Source of the DNA: a virus
Direction: 5' to 3' (one strand)
IMG/VR virus record: IMGVR_UViG_3300009285_001659
Span: 1 to 29,381 of that record
Length of the DNA stretch: 29,381 nt
The notes under the pieces were generated by a model. That model was not told the origin of the DNA. It saw only the letters and a list, made by a program, of their open reading frames with translations, and did not search any database. The translations under genes were made by a program, and so were the position numbers. Position 1 is the first letter of the stretch. Each line of letters opens with the position of its first letter. Positions 1-5,249 of this stretch are shown piece by piece.

Positions 1-258
1 AATAAAGGTTATATGGAAGTTTGGCTTAATAACGGCAATGACTGGGTTTATAGGCATTATCACGAATGTATTGATAGAATGGTTGAGCTTGCCAATAAAT
101 TTGCCTATACAAATGACCCTCTATTAAAAAGAGTGCTAAATCAAATGGCAAGAGAACTCTTAATTGCTCAAACTTCCTGTTGGGCATTTATAATGACAAC
201 TGGCACAACTGTTGAATATGCTATGAAAAAAGTTAAAGGACATTTAAATAGCAGTTAA
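1..258 (+). CDS. GH57 alpha-glucan branching enzyme-like protein, C-terminal end (5' cut by window)
   Basis: The frame is open from base 1 (N-K-G-Y-M-E-V-W), so the ATG at 13 is internal and the gene starts outside the window. The 85 visible residues match, from memory, the helical C-terminal domain (DUF1957 type) of GH57 1,4-alpha-glucan branching enzymes: the pattern WxYxH, RMVELANxF, LNQxARELLxAQ and WAFIMTTGTxVEYA is characteristic. These enzymes cut alpha-1,4-glucan and rejoin it as alpha-1,6 branches in glycogen-type storage. The catalytic barrel is not in view. Such a gene is normally cellular, so it is the main reason to place the left edge of the window in a host chromosome. Whether the full gene is intact cannot be seen. 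Confidence 0.75.
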   Translation, partial: NKGYMEVWLNNGNDWVYRHYHECIDRMVELANKFAYTNDPLLKRVLNQMARELLIAQTSCWAFIMTTGTTVEYAMKKVKGHLNSS

Positions 259-309
259 AGGGTAAACTGTCCCTGAAATCATCGCTCGTGAGGCAGAAAG
301 GAAAAAATT

Positions 310-354
310 ATGAAAGGACTTTTTCGTGAGCATACAAACAGTATATCACAATGA
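310..354 (+). CDS. Micro-ORF 1 of a coupled chain (14 aa)
   Basis: Encodes MKGLFREHTNSISQ. It has one of the best Shine-Dalgarno sequences nearby (GAAAGGA, about 7 nt before the ATG). Its TGA overlaps the ATG of the next micro-ORF as ATGA. No function is recognised. It could be a leader peptide whose translation delivers ribosomes to the 68-aa protein at 407, or the first piece of a frame-disrupted gene. Confidence 0.35.
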   Translation: MKGLFREHTNSISQ

Positions 355-407
355 TAATACCTGCCATGAAGGGATACTTACCTTATATAAAAGAAGAAGA
401 TTTTTAA
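351..407 (+). CDS. Micro-ORF 2 of a coupled chain (18 aa)
   Basis: Starts in the ATGA overlap with the preceding 14-codon frame and encodes MIIPAMKGYLPYIKEEDF. Its TAA shares its last A with the ATG at 407 (TAATG). There is no separate ribosome binding site, so expression would depend on re-initiation. It has no recognisable homology. The neat stop/start overlaps on both sides are the only support. Confidence 0.3.
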   Translation: MIIPAMKGYLPYIKEEDF

Positions 408-613
408 TGGGGGAAAAACCTAAATACCAACCACCAGAAAAAGAAAGCGAGGATTTTAGAGTTTATACTAAAAGGGAAGAAGAACCTTATTACAATAAAA
501 AAGATCATCGTGAAAGAACATTGGCAAACGAAGAAGCAGAAGGTAGAAAAGGCGGACATCGAGTATTTTGGAAAAAACAGGAAAAAAATAAGGAAAAAGA
601 AAAAACAAGTTAA
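407..613 (+). CDS. Hypothetical small, highly charged protein (68 aa)
   Basis: I place the start at ATG 407 rather than at upstream in-frame candidates, because the TAATG overlap with the preceding micro-ORF suggests coupled translation. The protein is strongly hydrophilic, rich in Lys, Glu and Arg, with a Pro-rich N-terminus (GEKPKYQPPEK) and a lysine-rich tail (KKQEKNKEKEK). It has no membrane segment and no motif I recognise. It looks largely disordered or helical. It lies between the GH57 gene and the first clear phage-like operon, so it may belong to the cell or to the phage. Confidence 0.5.
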   Translation: MGEKPKYQPPEKESEDFRVYTKREEEPYYNKKDHRERTLANEEAEGRKGGHRVFWKKQEKNKEKEKTS

Positions 614-614
614 G

Positions 615-652
615 TACAGGTTAAGTTATCTTTACACTTAACATGACCTGTA
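615..652 (+). repeat. Two-part inverted repeat with TTAAGT half-sites
   Basis: TACAGG (615-620) pairs with CCTGTA (647-652), and TTAAGT (621-626) pairs with ACTTAA (636-641), giving 12 bp with a 5-nt bulge and a 9-nt loop. A third TTAAGT copy lies at 610-615. There is no U-tract, so it is a poor terminator. It follows the stop of the 68-aa gene directly. An operator or a recombination/attachment region at the cell-phage junction are both possible; this is inference. Confidence 0.45.
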
Positions 653-744
653 GAGGGCTTATTTACAGAAAAGACACTGACGGGTAAATATATACTAACT
701 TATTACTGAAATACTTAGAATTAGTAAGTACATAGAAAGGAAAA
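653..744 (+). promoter_or_regulatory. Leader region of the first small-gene operon
   Basis: Holds a good -10-like TATACT (691-696) without a convincing -35 box, then a hairpin TACTTA (712-717)/TAAGTA (725-730), and a clear Shine-Dalgarno (AGAAAGGA) before ATG 745. A transcript starting about 703 would carry the hairpin in its leader. Weak promoter evidence only. Confidence 0.3.
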
Positions 745-954
745 ATGCACACACTACCACAAAATGAACAAGAATTAACCATGTTGATCTCTGGAGTTAA
801 CGCTAGAGCTATGCAGAACTTTACTATCTGGAAAGCAGATGCGATCGGAGCTATTGAAAAACTGCCAGCAATTACTCAACTCGGATTAGATGGCAAAACA
901 GAAATTGAATACATTGATAGAAACGATTTAATAACTAAACTAAGGAACTTATGA
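745..954 (+). CDS. Hypothetical protein (69 aa)
   Basis: Good Shine-Dalgarno (AAAGGA) 6 nt upstream. The protein is a mixed-charge soluble polypeptide beginning MHTLPQNEQELTMLISGVN, probably mainly helical, without membrane segments or metal-binding cysteines. I do not recognise a family. It overlaps the next gene by 4 nt (stop at 952-954, ATG at 951), so the two are likely translationally coupled in one early-type operon of small phage proteins. Confidence 0.65.
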   Translation: MHTLPQNEQELTMLISGVNARAMQNFTIWKADAIGAIEKLPAITQLGLDGKTEIEYIDRNDLITKLRNL

Positions 955-1265
955 AAGTAACAATAAAGAAGGCTAAGTCTGACACAGTAGGAGCTATCTG
1001 GCTTATTGTAGATCGTGATGACAGTGTCCACTCAACGGCTGATGACTTGCAAGAATCCCTGGATATTGAAACCATAGGCGAGAATACAGCCTACGCCTTC
1101 AAAGAAGACGAATTAGAGCCTATTTACGAGGCACTAAAGGAATATTTAAAGAAGGTTGATGTAGATGAATTGATCGAGATAGCTCATAAAGATCTAAACA
1201 AGAATGACTGGATGCCTATGTTAAAAGACTGGCTAGTATTACAGAAAGTTGAAAGGGAGAAATGA
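951..1265 (+). CDS. Hypothetical acidic protein (104 aa)
   Basis: Starts inside the ATGA overlap with the 69-aa gene and has its own AAGGA sequence upstream. It is acidic, with a first half resembling a small alpha/beta domain (VTIKKAKSDTVGAIWLIVDRD) and a helical second half ending in charged residues. No catalytic motif is recognised. It overlaps the following membrane-peptide gene by 4 nt, so 745-1517 reads as one tightly packed operon. Confidence 0.65.
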   Translation: MKVTIKKAKSDTVGAIWLIVDRDDSVHSTADDLQESLDIETIGENTAYAFKEDELEPIYEALKEYLKKVDVDELIEIAHKDLNKNDWMPMLKDWLVLQKVEREK

Positions 1266-1375
1266 AACTACTTAAACTCTCTCTAATACTACTTATTCTA
1301 GCTATGAGTGTAGTAGTAGTTTTAGAGCTACAAAGAGCTAGAGGACTAGAAAAATATTTATATGAAAGCAATTAA
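1262..1375 (+). CDS. Single-span membrane peptide (37 aa)
   Basis: A short gene starting in an ATGA overlap with the preceding stop. It encodes MKLLKLSLILLILAMSVVVV and then a charged tail (LELQRARGLEKYLYESN): one hydrophobic segment at about residues 4-21, two N-terminal lysines and a helical soluble end. A hydrophobic start is typical of small phage inner-membrane proteins, spanin-like partners or toxin-like peptides, but nothing assigns a role. The next gene begins inside its last codons in another frame. Confidence 0.5.
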   Translation: MKLLKLSLILLILAMSVVVVLELQRARGLEKYLYESN

Positions 1376-1517
1376 ACTATTAGACTCTTTAGGTAACTTT
1401 GAATGGATAGAGGTAAAGAAGAAAAATGATAGACGAGTAATTATAAAAGAATATATCCCGTTTATTTTAATGTTTTCTTATTTTCTTCTTTGGTTGCTTG
1501 TTTTTATATTGATCTAG
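1362..1517 (+). CDS. Tail-anchored membrane peptide (51 aa)
   Basis: Begins 14 nt before the end of the 37-aa membrane-peptide gene, in a different frame. The first ~30 residues are soluble and charged (MKAIKLLDSLGNFEWIEVKKKND), and residues ~33-51 form a hydrophobic segment (PFILMFSYFLLWLLVFILI) that ends at the stop. So the neighbour is N-anchored and this one C-anchored, with overlapping genes. The arrangement is suggestive of a functional pair at the membrane, but no family is recognised. Confidence 0.5.
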   Translation: MKAIKLLDSLGNFEWIEVKKKNDRRVIIKEYIPFILMFSYFLLWLLVFILI

Positions 1518-1561
1518 ATATATCTAGTTTTATTCAGAATTATTTGTGTTAGTATTAAACT
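1513..1561 (+). promoter_or_regulatory. Leaderless-type promoter with palindromic upstream element
   Basis: A perfect palindrome CTAGATATATCTAG (1513-1526) runs into GTTTTA (1527-1532, -35 position), then 17 bp, then TAGTAT (1550-1555). ATG 1562 lies 6 nt after the -10 box, where transcription is expected to begin. There is no Shine-Dalgarno. The block 1515-1534 is 18/20 identical to 26218-26237, and both are exactly 47 nt from an ATG. Confidence 0.6.
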
Positions 1562-1786
1562 ATGGGTAAAAAGAAACTCATTAAATGTCCTCACTGCGAG
1601 AACGATGGAATCACGCAAAACATGGCAGAAGTCTTAGATAGTGGCATGATCGGCATTCAAAGATTTCATCATAAAGAATATGGAAAAGACTATACTGTTG
1701 TAGGTGGTAAAAATTTCTTTTTAATTTGTGGTAAATGTGGAAAAAAGGTTTATGTTAAAACAGACCTATGTAATTCTGGGAGCTAA
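1562..1786 (+). CDS. Zinc-ribbon protein (74 aa)
   Basis: Two CxxC knuckles, CPHC (residues 9-12) and CGKC (57-60), frame a ~45-residue insert, the usual pattern of a small zinc ribbon that binds nucleic acid or a protein partner. The N-terminus is basic (MGKKKLIK). There is no Shine-Dalgarno, and the expected transcription start coincides with the ATG, so the mRNA is probably leaderless. The 3' end overlaps the epimerase gene by 35 nt in another frame. A transcription-related regulator would fit its own dedicated promoter, but this is inference. Confidence 0.6.
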   Translation: MGKKKLIKCPHCENDGITQNMAEVLDSGMIGIQRFHHKEYGKDYTVVGGKNFFLICGKCGKKVYVKTDLCNSGS

Positions 1787-2588
1787 TGGATTTGTTGGTA
1801 AAAGACTTATAGAAGTTCTTGAAAACCAAAATGTTCGTTTAATTCCTAGAGACATGTATTGTAATTTTTACGCCCTGAAAGAATATCTTGAGGCTTTAAA
1901 ACCAGATCATATAATTAACTGTTCTGCTTATGGAAACATGGCACACCAAGAAGATATAGACGCAATTTATCAAATTAATGTAATCAATCCTCTTTATTTA
2001 CTCCAGGCCACTAAAAACGTAGATTATAAATCACTTATTCTAATGGGCTCTTCAAGCGAGTATGGATCTAAGAGTGAACCAATGAACGAGCTAGATTTAC
2101 CAGAAACAGACACGTTTTATGGTGCTTCTAAAGTAGCACAAACTTATCTCGCTAGAGCTTATGCTAAACAATTTAATAAACCTATTCGTATAATTAGACC
2201 TTTTTCAATTTATGGAGAAGATGAAGCAGATTTTAGATTTATTCCTACAGTTATTAGATCGCTAAAAGAAGGAGAAGAATTTAACTTAGTCAAAGAGCCT
2301 AGCCATGACTGGATTTATATTGATGATTTTATTCAAGGACTTCTGCTGGCGACTAGAAAAAAAGTAGATTTGCTTAACGTAGGCACTGGAGAACAATTCT
2401 CAAATATTGAGGTGGTAGAAATGCTTGAAGAAATATCAGGTAAAAAAGCTAATTACAAAGAGGTAAAACAACTAAGAGGATTTGATTCTAATAACTGGGT
2501 AGCAGACAACTCTTTATTAAAAGATTTAGGCTGGAAACAAAAATATTCTCTATTTAACGGACTAAAAAAAGTATATGAAAACTCTTGA
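1752..2588 (+). CDS. NAD-dependent epimerase/dehydratase (extended SDR)
   Basis: Start chosen at ATG 1752 (278 aa) because GGAAAAAAGG precedes it and the Rossmann motif GANGFVG follows at residues 10-16, as usual for this family. The catalytic pattern is present: a Ser-rich strand (MGSSSEYGS) and YxxxK (Y123, K127). Family members act on nucleotide-activated sugars as 4-epimerases, 4,6-dehydratases or reductases, in the cytoplasm. It opens a five-gene block with a split transketolase and a methyltransferase, so it probably makes or finishes a nucleotide sugar. It overlaps the transketolase gene by 14 nt. The exact substrate cannot be read from the sequence. Confidence 0.85.
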   Translation: MLKQTYVILGANGFVGKRLIEVLENQNVRLIPRDMYCNFYALKEYLEALKPDHIINCSAYGNMAHQEDIDAIYQINVINPLYLLQATKNVDYKSLILMGSSSEYGSKSEPMNELDLPETDTFYGASKVAQTYLARAYAKQFNKPIRIIRPFSIYGEDEADFRFIPTVIRSLKEGEEFNLVKEPSHDWIYIDDFIQGLLLATRKKVDLLNVGTGEQFSNIEVVEMLEEISGKKANYKEVKQLRGFDSNNWVADNSLLKDLGWKQKYSLFNGLKKVYENS

Positions 2589-3213
2589 ACAATTAGAAAA
2601 ACGTGTATTAGATATATCCTATGCACTTAAATTAAGTCATATTGGGTCATGTCTTACTGCACTTCCAATTATCCAACTCATTTACAGAATGAGAAAACTA
2701 GATGAACCATTTGTACTTAGCTCTGGTCATGCAGGATTAGCTCTTTATGTTGTCTTAGAGGATTTTTACTCAAAAGAGAATGGATTTTATGGAATTAATG
2801 CAGTCGAACTTTTCCATAAACATGGAGTACATCCAAATAGGGATTTAGATAATGGGATTTACTTTTCAGGTGGATCATTAGGACATGGACTACCAGTAGC
2901 AGTTGGGATGGCTTTAGCAGATAGAAGTAAGAATGTTTACTGTTTAGTATCTGATGGAGAAATAGCAGAGGGTAGTATTTGGGAGGCTCTTAACGTAGCT
3001 AGGAATCAAAAACTAACTAATCTTAGAGTTTATTTAAACTACAACGGCTATTCGGCTTATGACAAGGTTGAGCTCGAACCACTACTTAATAAGTTAAGAG
3101 GGTTTAATTTTCCAGTCAAAGTGTGCAGAGCAAGAGAAACTAAGCACGAATTTTTAAAGGGTTTAGATGCTCATTATTACACAATGGACGAAATGGATTA
3201 TAAAAGCCTATGA
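2575..3213 (+). CDS. Transketolase-like N-terminal (ThDP pyrophosphate-domain) subunit
   Basis: 212 aa, shorter than the usual ~270 aa of stand-alone N-terminal subunits. Recognisable transketolase elements are SHIGS near the start, LSSGHAGLALY, GGSLGHGLPVAVGMA and the thiamine diphosphate/metal motif SDGE (126-129) to NYN (155-157), the equivalent of GDG...N. The protein needs the Pyr-domain partner encoded by the next gene (ATGA overlap). Split transketolases in polysaccharide clusters transfer two-carbon units to sugars, and context (epimerase upstream, methyltransferase downstream) favours making a branched or modified sugar rather than pentose metabolism. GDG is changed to SDG. Confidence 0.85.
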   Translation: MKTLEQLEKRVLDISYALKLSHIGSCLTALPIIQLIYRMRKLDEPFVLSSGHAGLALYVVLEDFYSKENGFYGINAVELFHKHGVHPNRDLDNGIYFSGGSLGHGLPVAVGMALADRSKNVYCLVSDGEIAEGSIWEALNVARNQKLTNLRVYLNYNGYSAYDKVELEPLLNKLRGFNFPVKVCRARETKHEFLKGLDAHYYTMDEMDYKSL

Positions 3214-3707
3214 CAAGACACAACTCTCAACGTGGATATTTCGCTTACGAACTTTTTCACTATATGTTTCGTAACGATAAAGTAATTCTTCTTGTGGGTG
3301 ATCTAGGATATAAGATGTTTGACCAAATTAGAGAAACATTTCCCGATCGTACTCTTAATACAGGAGCAGCAGAGCAAGCACTTGTAGACCTAAGCATAGG
3401 ACTAGCATTAAGTGGTAAAATACCAGTATGCTACAGCATAACTCCATTTCTTCTTTACAGACCCTTTGAATCACTAAGAACTTATATCAATCACGAAAAG
3501 ATTCCTGTTAAGCTAATAGGAGGTGGTAGGGATAGTGATTACGCCCATGATGGCTGGAGTCACAACGCCTCAGATGATAAAGAGTTTATGCAACACTTCA
3601 AGAACATAAACTCTTATTGGCCTGCAACTAAAGAAGAAATAAACGCTAAATACGTAGAGAGATTACTAACTAACGAGAAACCAGTATACTTAAATTTATC
3701 AAGGTAA
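3210..3707 (+). CDS. Transketolase-like pyrimidine-binding subunit (C-terminal domain missing)
   Basis: 165 aa carrying just the pyrimidine-binding (Pyr) domain: VGDLG, the catalytic Glu in GAAEQ (E55) that activates thiamine diphosphate, the PFLLYRPFESLRTYI helix, and GGGRDSDYAHDGWSH. Typical C-terminal transketolase subunits are about 300 aa and have a third domain, absent here. The domain is complete up to its end and stops cleanly, so this looks like a minimal two-chain enzyme rather than a broken gene. It overlaps its partner as ATGA, ensuring matched synthesis. Confidence 0.85.
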   Translation: MTRHNSQRGYFAYELFHYMFRNDKVILLVGDLGYKMFDQIRETFPDRTLNTGAAEQALVDLSIGLALSGKIPVCYSITPFLLYRPFESLRTYINHEKIPVKLIGGGRDSDYAHDGWSHNASDDKEFMQHFKNINSYWPATKEEINAKYVERLLTNEKPVYLNLSR

Positions 3708-3709
3708 AT

Positions 3710-4546
3710 ATGTTAAAAAAATTAAAAGAAGCACTTAAACTAAGTTTGTGGACAGTCAAGGGAATTTTTAGAGCTTATTTTAAATCATCTCAAACTCCAC
3801 TTTCTTTTATTATTGGAGTTAATTCCTATGAAGATGAGATTTGGCTAAGAAAAATGGTGATTGCAGTTGTTGATCTAAAACAAAGACGTGATGATGAATT
3901 TGAAAAGAATAAGCTAGAACGAAGAAAACGCTTAATTAATCTAAATAGAGAAGGTAGAAACGGTGACGATCTAGTTGTTCTAAAGTATGCACAAATCGTA
4001 AAAGATAATTTTAAGCATCCTATCGGTGTAGAATTTGGTTCTGCCTATGGTGGTGGTGTCCAAGATATTGCAGAGCTATGGAAAGGTAGAGGCAAGTATT
4101 ATGGATTCGATACGTTCGAAGGTCATCCGAAAGAATTGGGAGAAGTAGGAACATTCGAGGCTAATTGTATGGATAATTGGTATACTAATCCTTTGTTTGG
4201 AAAAGATAGACTAACTTATGAATTTCAACGCAGGATATTAGATAACGCAGGACTAGACAATGCAATCTTAGTTAAAGAACTGGTAACTGAAGAAACCGCT
4301 AAAGATTTAAAAGAGATACACTTAGCTTTCTTAGATATGGATATGGATAAGTCAATGAGAGATGGATTTAATGCAGTCAAAGATAAGATAGTAAAGGGTG
4401 GATATTTACTTCTTCACGATGCTATGCCTGAATGGCACTTACCAAAGGTTCATAAACTCTACTTAGAGATTGCACAAATGGAAGATTGGGAATTAATAAG
4501 TAATGATGAAGGAACTTACATAGTAGTATTTGAAAAAATATGCTAA
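3710..4546 (+). CDS. TylF/Methyltransf_24-like SAM-dependent methyltransferase (278 aa)
   Basis: AAGG precedes the ATG. The N-terminal ~100 residues are helical and basic. The methyltransferase core follows: VEFGSAYGGG (107-116) as the SAM-binding loop, YYGFDTFEG as the acidic strand, then the LAFLDMDMDKSMRDGFNAV segment (metal/substrate aspartates at 209-213) and GGYLLLHDAM. The last is close to the TylF macrocin O-methyltransferase pattern (LDxDxYxS...GGxxxxDD). It would methylate a sugar hydroxyl, consistent with the sugar genes just upstream. The stop overlaps the following membrane peptide by 7 nt. Confidence 0.75.
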   Translation: MLKKLKEALKLSLWTVKGIFRAYFKSSQTPLSFIIGVNSYEDEIWLRKMVIAVVDLKQRRDDEFEKNKLERRKRLINLNREGRNGDDLVVLKYAQIVKDNFKHPIGVEFGSAYGGGVQDIAELWKGRGKYYGFDTFEGHPKELGEVGTFEANCMDNWYTNPLFGKDRLTYEFQRRILDNAGLDNAILVKELVTEETAKDLKEIHLAFLDMDMDKSMRDGFNAVKDKIVKGGYLLLHDAMPEWHLPKVHKLYLEIAQMEDWELISNDEGTYIVVFEKIC

Positions 4547-4656
4547 CACTAGCACTAAACATAATGGCTTTTTTATTCTTAATGTATGTAGCATATCTAG
4601 CATTTTGGATAATATTAGTTGTTTTAGGGTGGATAATAAGCCTTTTTATGGAGTAA
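4540..4656 (+). CDS. Hydrophobic membrane peptide (38 aa)
   Basis: Starts 7 nt inside the methyltransferase gene. Almost the whole peptide is hydrophobic (LALNIMAFLFLMYVAYLAFW then IILVVLGWIISLFM), enough for one long or two short membrane spans. No ribosome binding site of its own is obvious; coupling to the upstream gene is likely. Function unknown. It is the third tiny membrane protein in the first 5 kb. Confidence 0.4.
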   Translation: MLTLALNIMAFLFLMYVAYLAFWIILVVLGWIISLFME

Positions 4657-4660
4657 AACC

Positions 4661-4700
4661 ACTCCCCTACCAATTTAAAAGGCTAAAATAGGGGTAGAGT
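4661..4700 (+). other. Hairpin with two alternative pairings before the packaging genes
   Basis: CCCCTA (4664-4669) can pair with TAGGGG (4689-4694); alternatively ACTC+TACC can pair with GGTA+GAGT (to 4700). The two pairings exclude each other. There is no U-tract. It separates the first cargo block from the packaging block and lies in the leader of the gene at 4711, so it may be an RNA switch, operator or processing site. Confidence 0.3.
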
Positions 4701-4710
4701 AGAGCAAACT

Positions 4711-4875
4711 ATGAGTTACGAGATAAAAGAAGCAATGGCTAGATTCAAGAAACTACAGAGGAAGTATAAACAATCTGGAGATGTTAGACTGGTTAAAGAG
4801 TTAACTAAACTAGACAAACAAATAGCAGAGAAGAACACAGAATGGATTATAAGTTACGGAAAGTTCTTTACTTAA
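4711..4875 (+). CDS. Hypothetical small helical protein (54 aa)
   Basis: Basic, helix-forming sequence (EAMARFKKLQRKYKQSGD, then VKELTKLDKQIAEKNTEW). It has no clear Shine-Dalgarno and no known domain. Its position immediately upstream of the terminase small subunit and its length suggest a DNA-associated accessory of packaging, but this is only context. A 26-nt gap with a promoter-like sequence separates it from the next gene. Confidence 0.45.
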   Translation: MSYEIKEAMARFKKLQRKYKQSGDVRLVKELTKLDKQIAEKNTEWIISYGKFFT

Positions 4876-4901
4876 CACTATAAGTTTGTTATAAAGACTT
4901 T
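4867..4901 (+). promoter_or_regulatory. Candidate leaderless promoter of the terminase operon
   Basis: TTTACT (4867-4872), 17 bp, TATAAA (4890-4895), then 6 nt to ATG 4902. This is the same -10 to ATG distance as at 1562 and 26265. No Shine-Dalgarno lies in the short interval (GACTTT). The upstream element shared by the other two is not conserved here. Confidence 0.45.
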
Positions 4902-5249
4902 ATGGAAGACAAAGAAAATAAAGGGGTACAAGAGAAGAAATCGGGGGGGCTTAGTAAGATAGCTTTAACTGAGAGTATTAGGAGACATGTTCCTTTATTA
5001 TTAGAGAAGGCATTAGAGATAGCTAAGAACGGAGATAGTGATAGCAATAAGATTGGAGCAATTAAACTTTTACTTAGTAAAGTTTTACCTGATCTTAAAG
5101 CAACAGAGTTAAGCACTGACGATAAATCAAAGTTTATATTTCAGATTATAAAAGATTCAACACTAGAAGATGCAAGAGATAAAGATTCCACTAACAATTC
5201 TAAACTTCCCAAAGCAGGAGACAGTATTTCAGAGTCCAGCAAGGTTTAA
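4902..5249 (+). CDS. Probable terminase small subunit (115 aa)
   Basis: Assigned from position and type. It is a small charged protein directly upstream of and overlapping the large terminase gene, with a helical core (ALTESIRRHVPLLLEKALEIAK, then SDSNKIGAIKLLLSKVLPDLKATEL) that resembles small-subunit DNA-recognition/oligomerisation helices. No catalytic motif is expected. The last 27 residues are low-complexity (RDKDSTNNSKLPKAGD) and are encoded by the same 80 bases as the start of the large subunit in another frame, so the tail looks overprinted. The mRNA is probably leaderless. Confidence 0.6.
   Translation: MEDKENKGVQEKKSGGLSKIALTESIRRHVPLLLEKALEIAKNGDSDSNKIGAIKLLLSKVLPDLKATELSTDDKSKFIFQIIKDSTLEDARDKDSTNNSKLPKAGDSISESSKV

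Noticed and set aside
258-745. Attachment-site direct repeat shared with 28930-29010.
   Set aside because: Only short AT-rich matches such as AATATATA were found, within chance for this composition.
4422-4673. Minus-strand open frames, also at 4889-5116, 5985-6260, 12333-12575 and 14213-14542.
   Set aside because: They lie opposite well-supported genes, lack ribosome binding sites and have no recognisable products.
4943-4949. G7 run in the small terminase as a programmed frameshift site.
   Set aside because: Both alternative frames close soon and the annotated frame continues with a plausible protein; other G runs (5284, 12779) have separate explanations.
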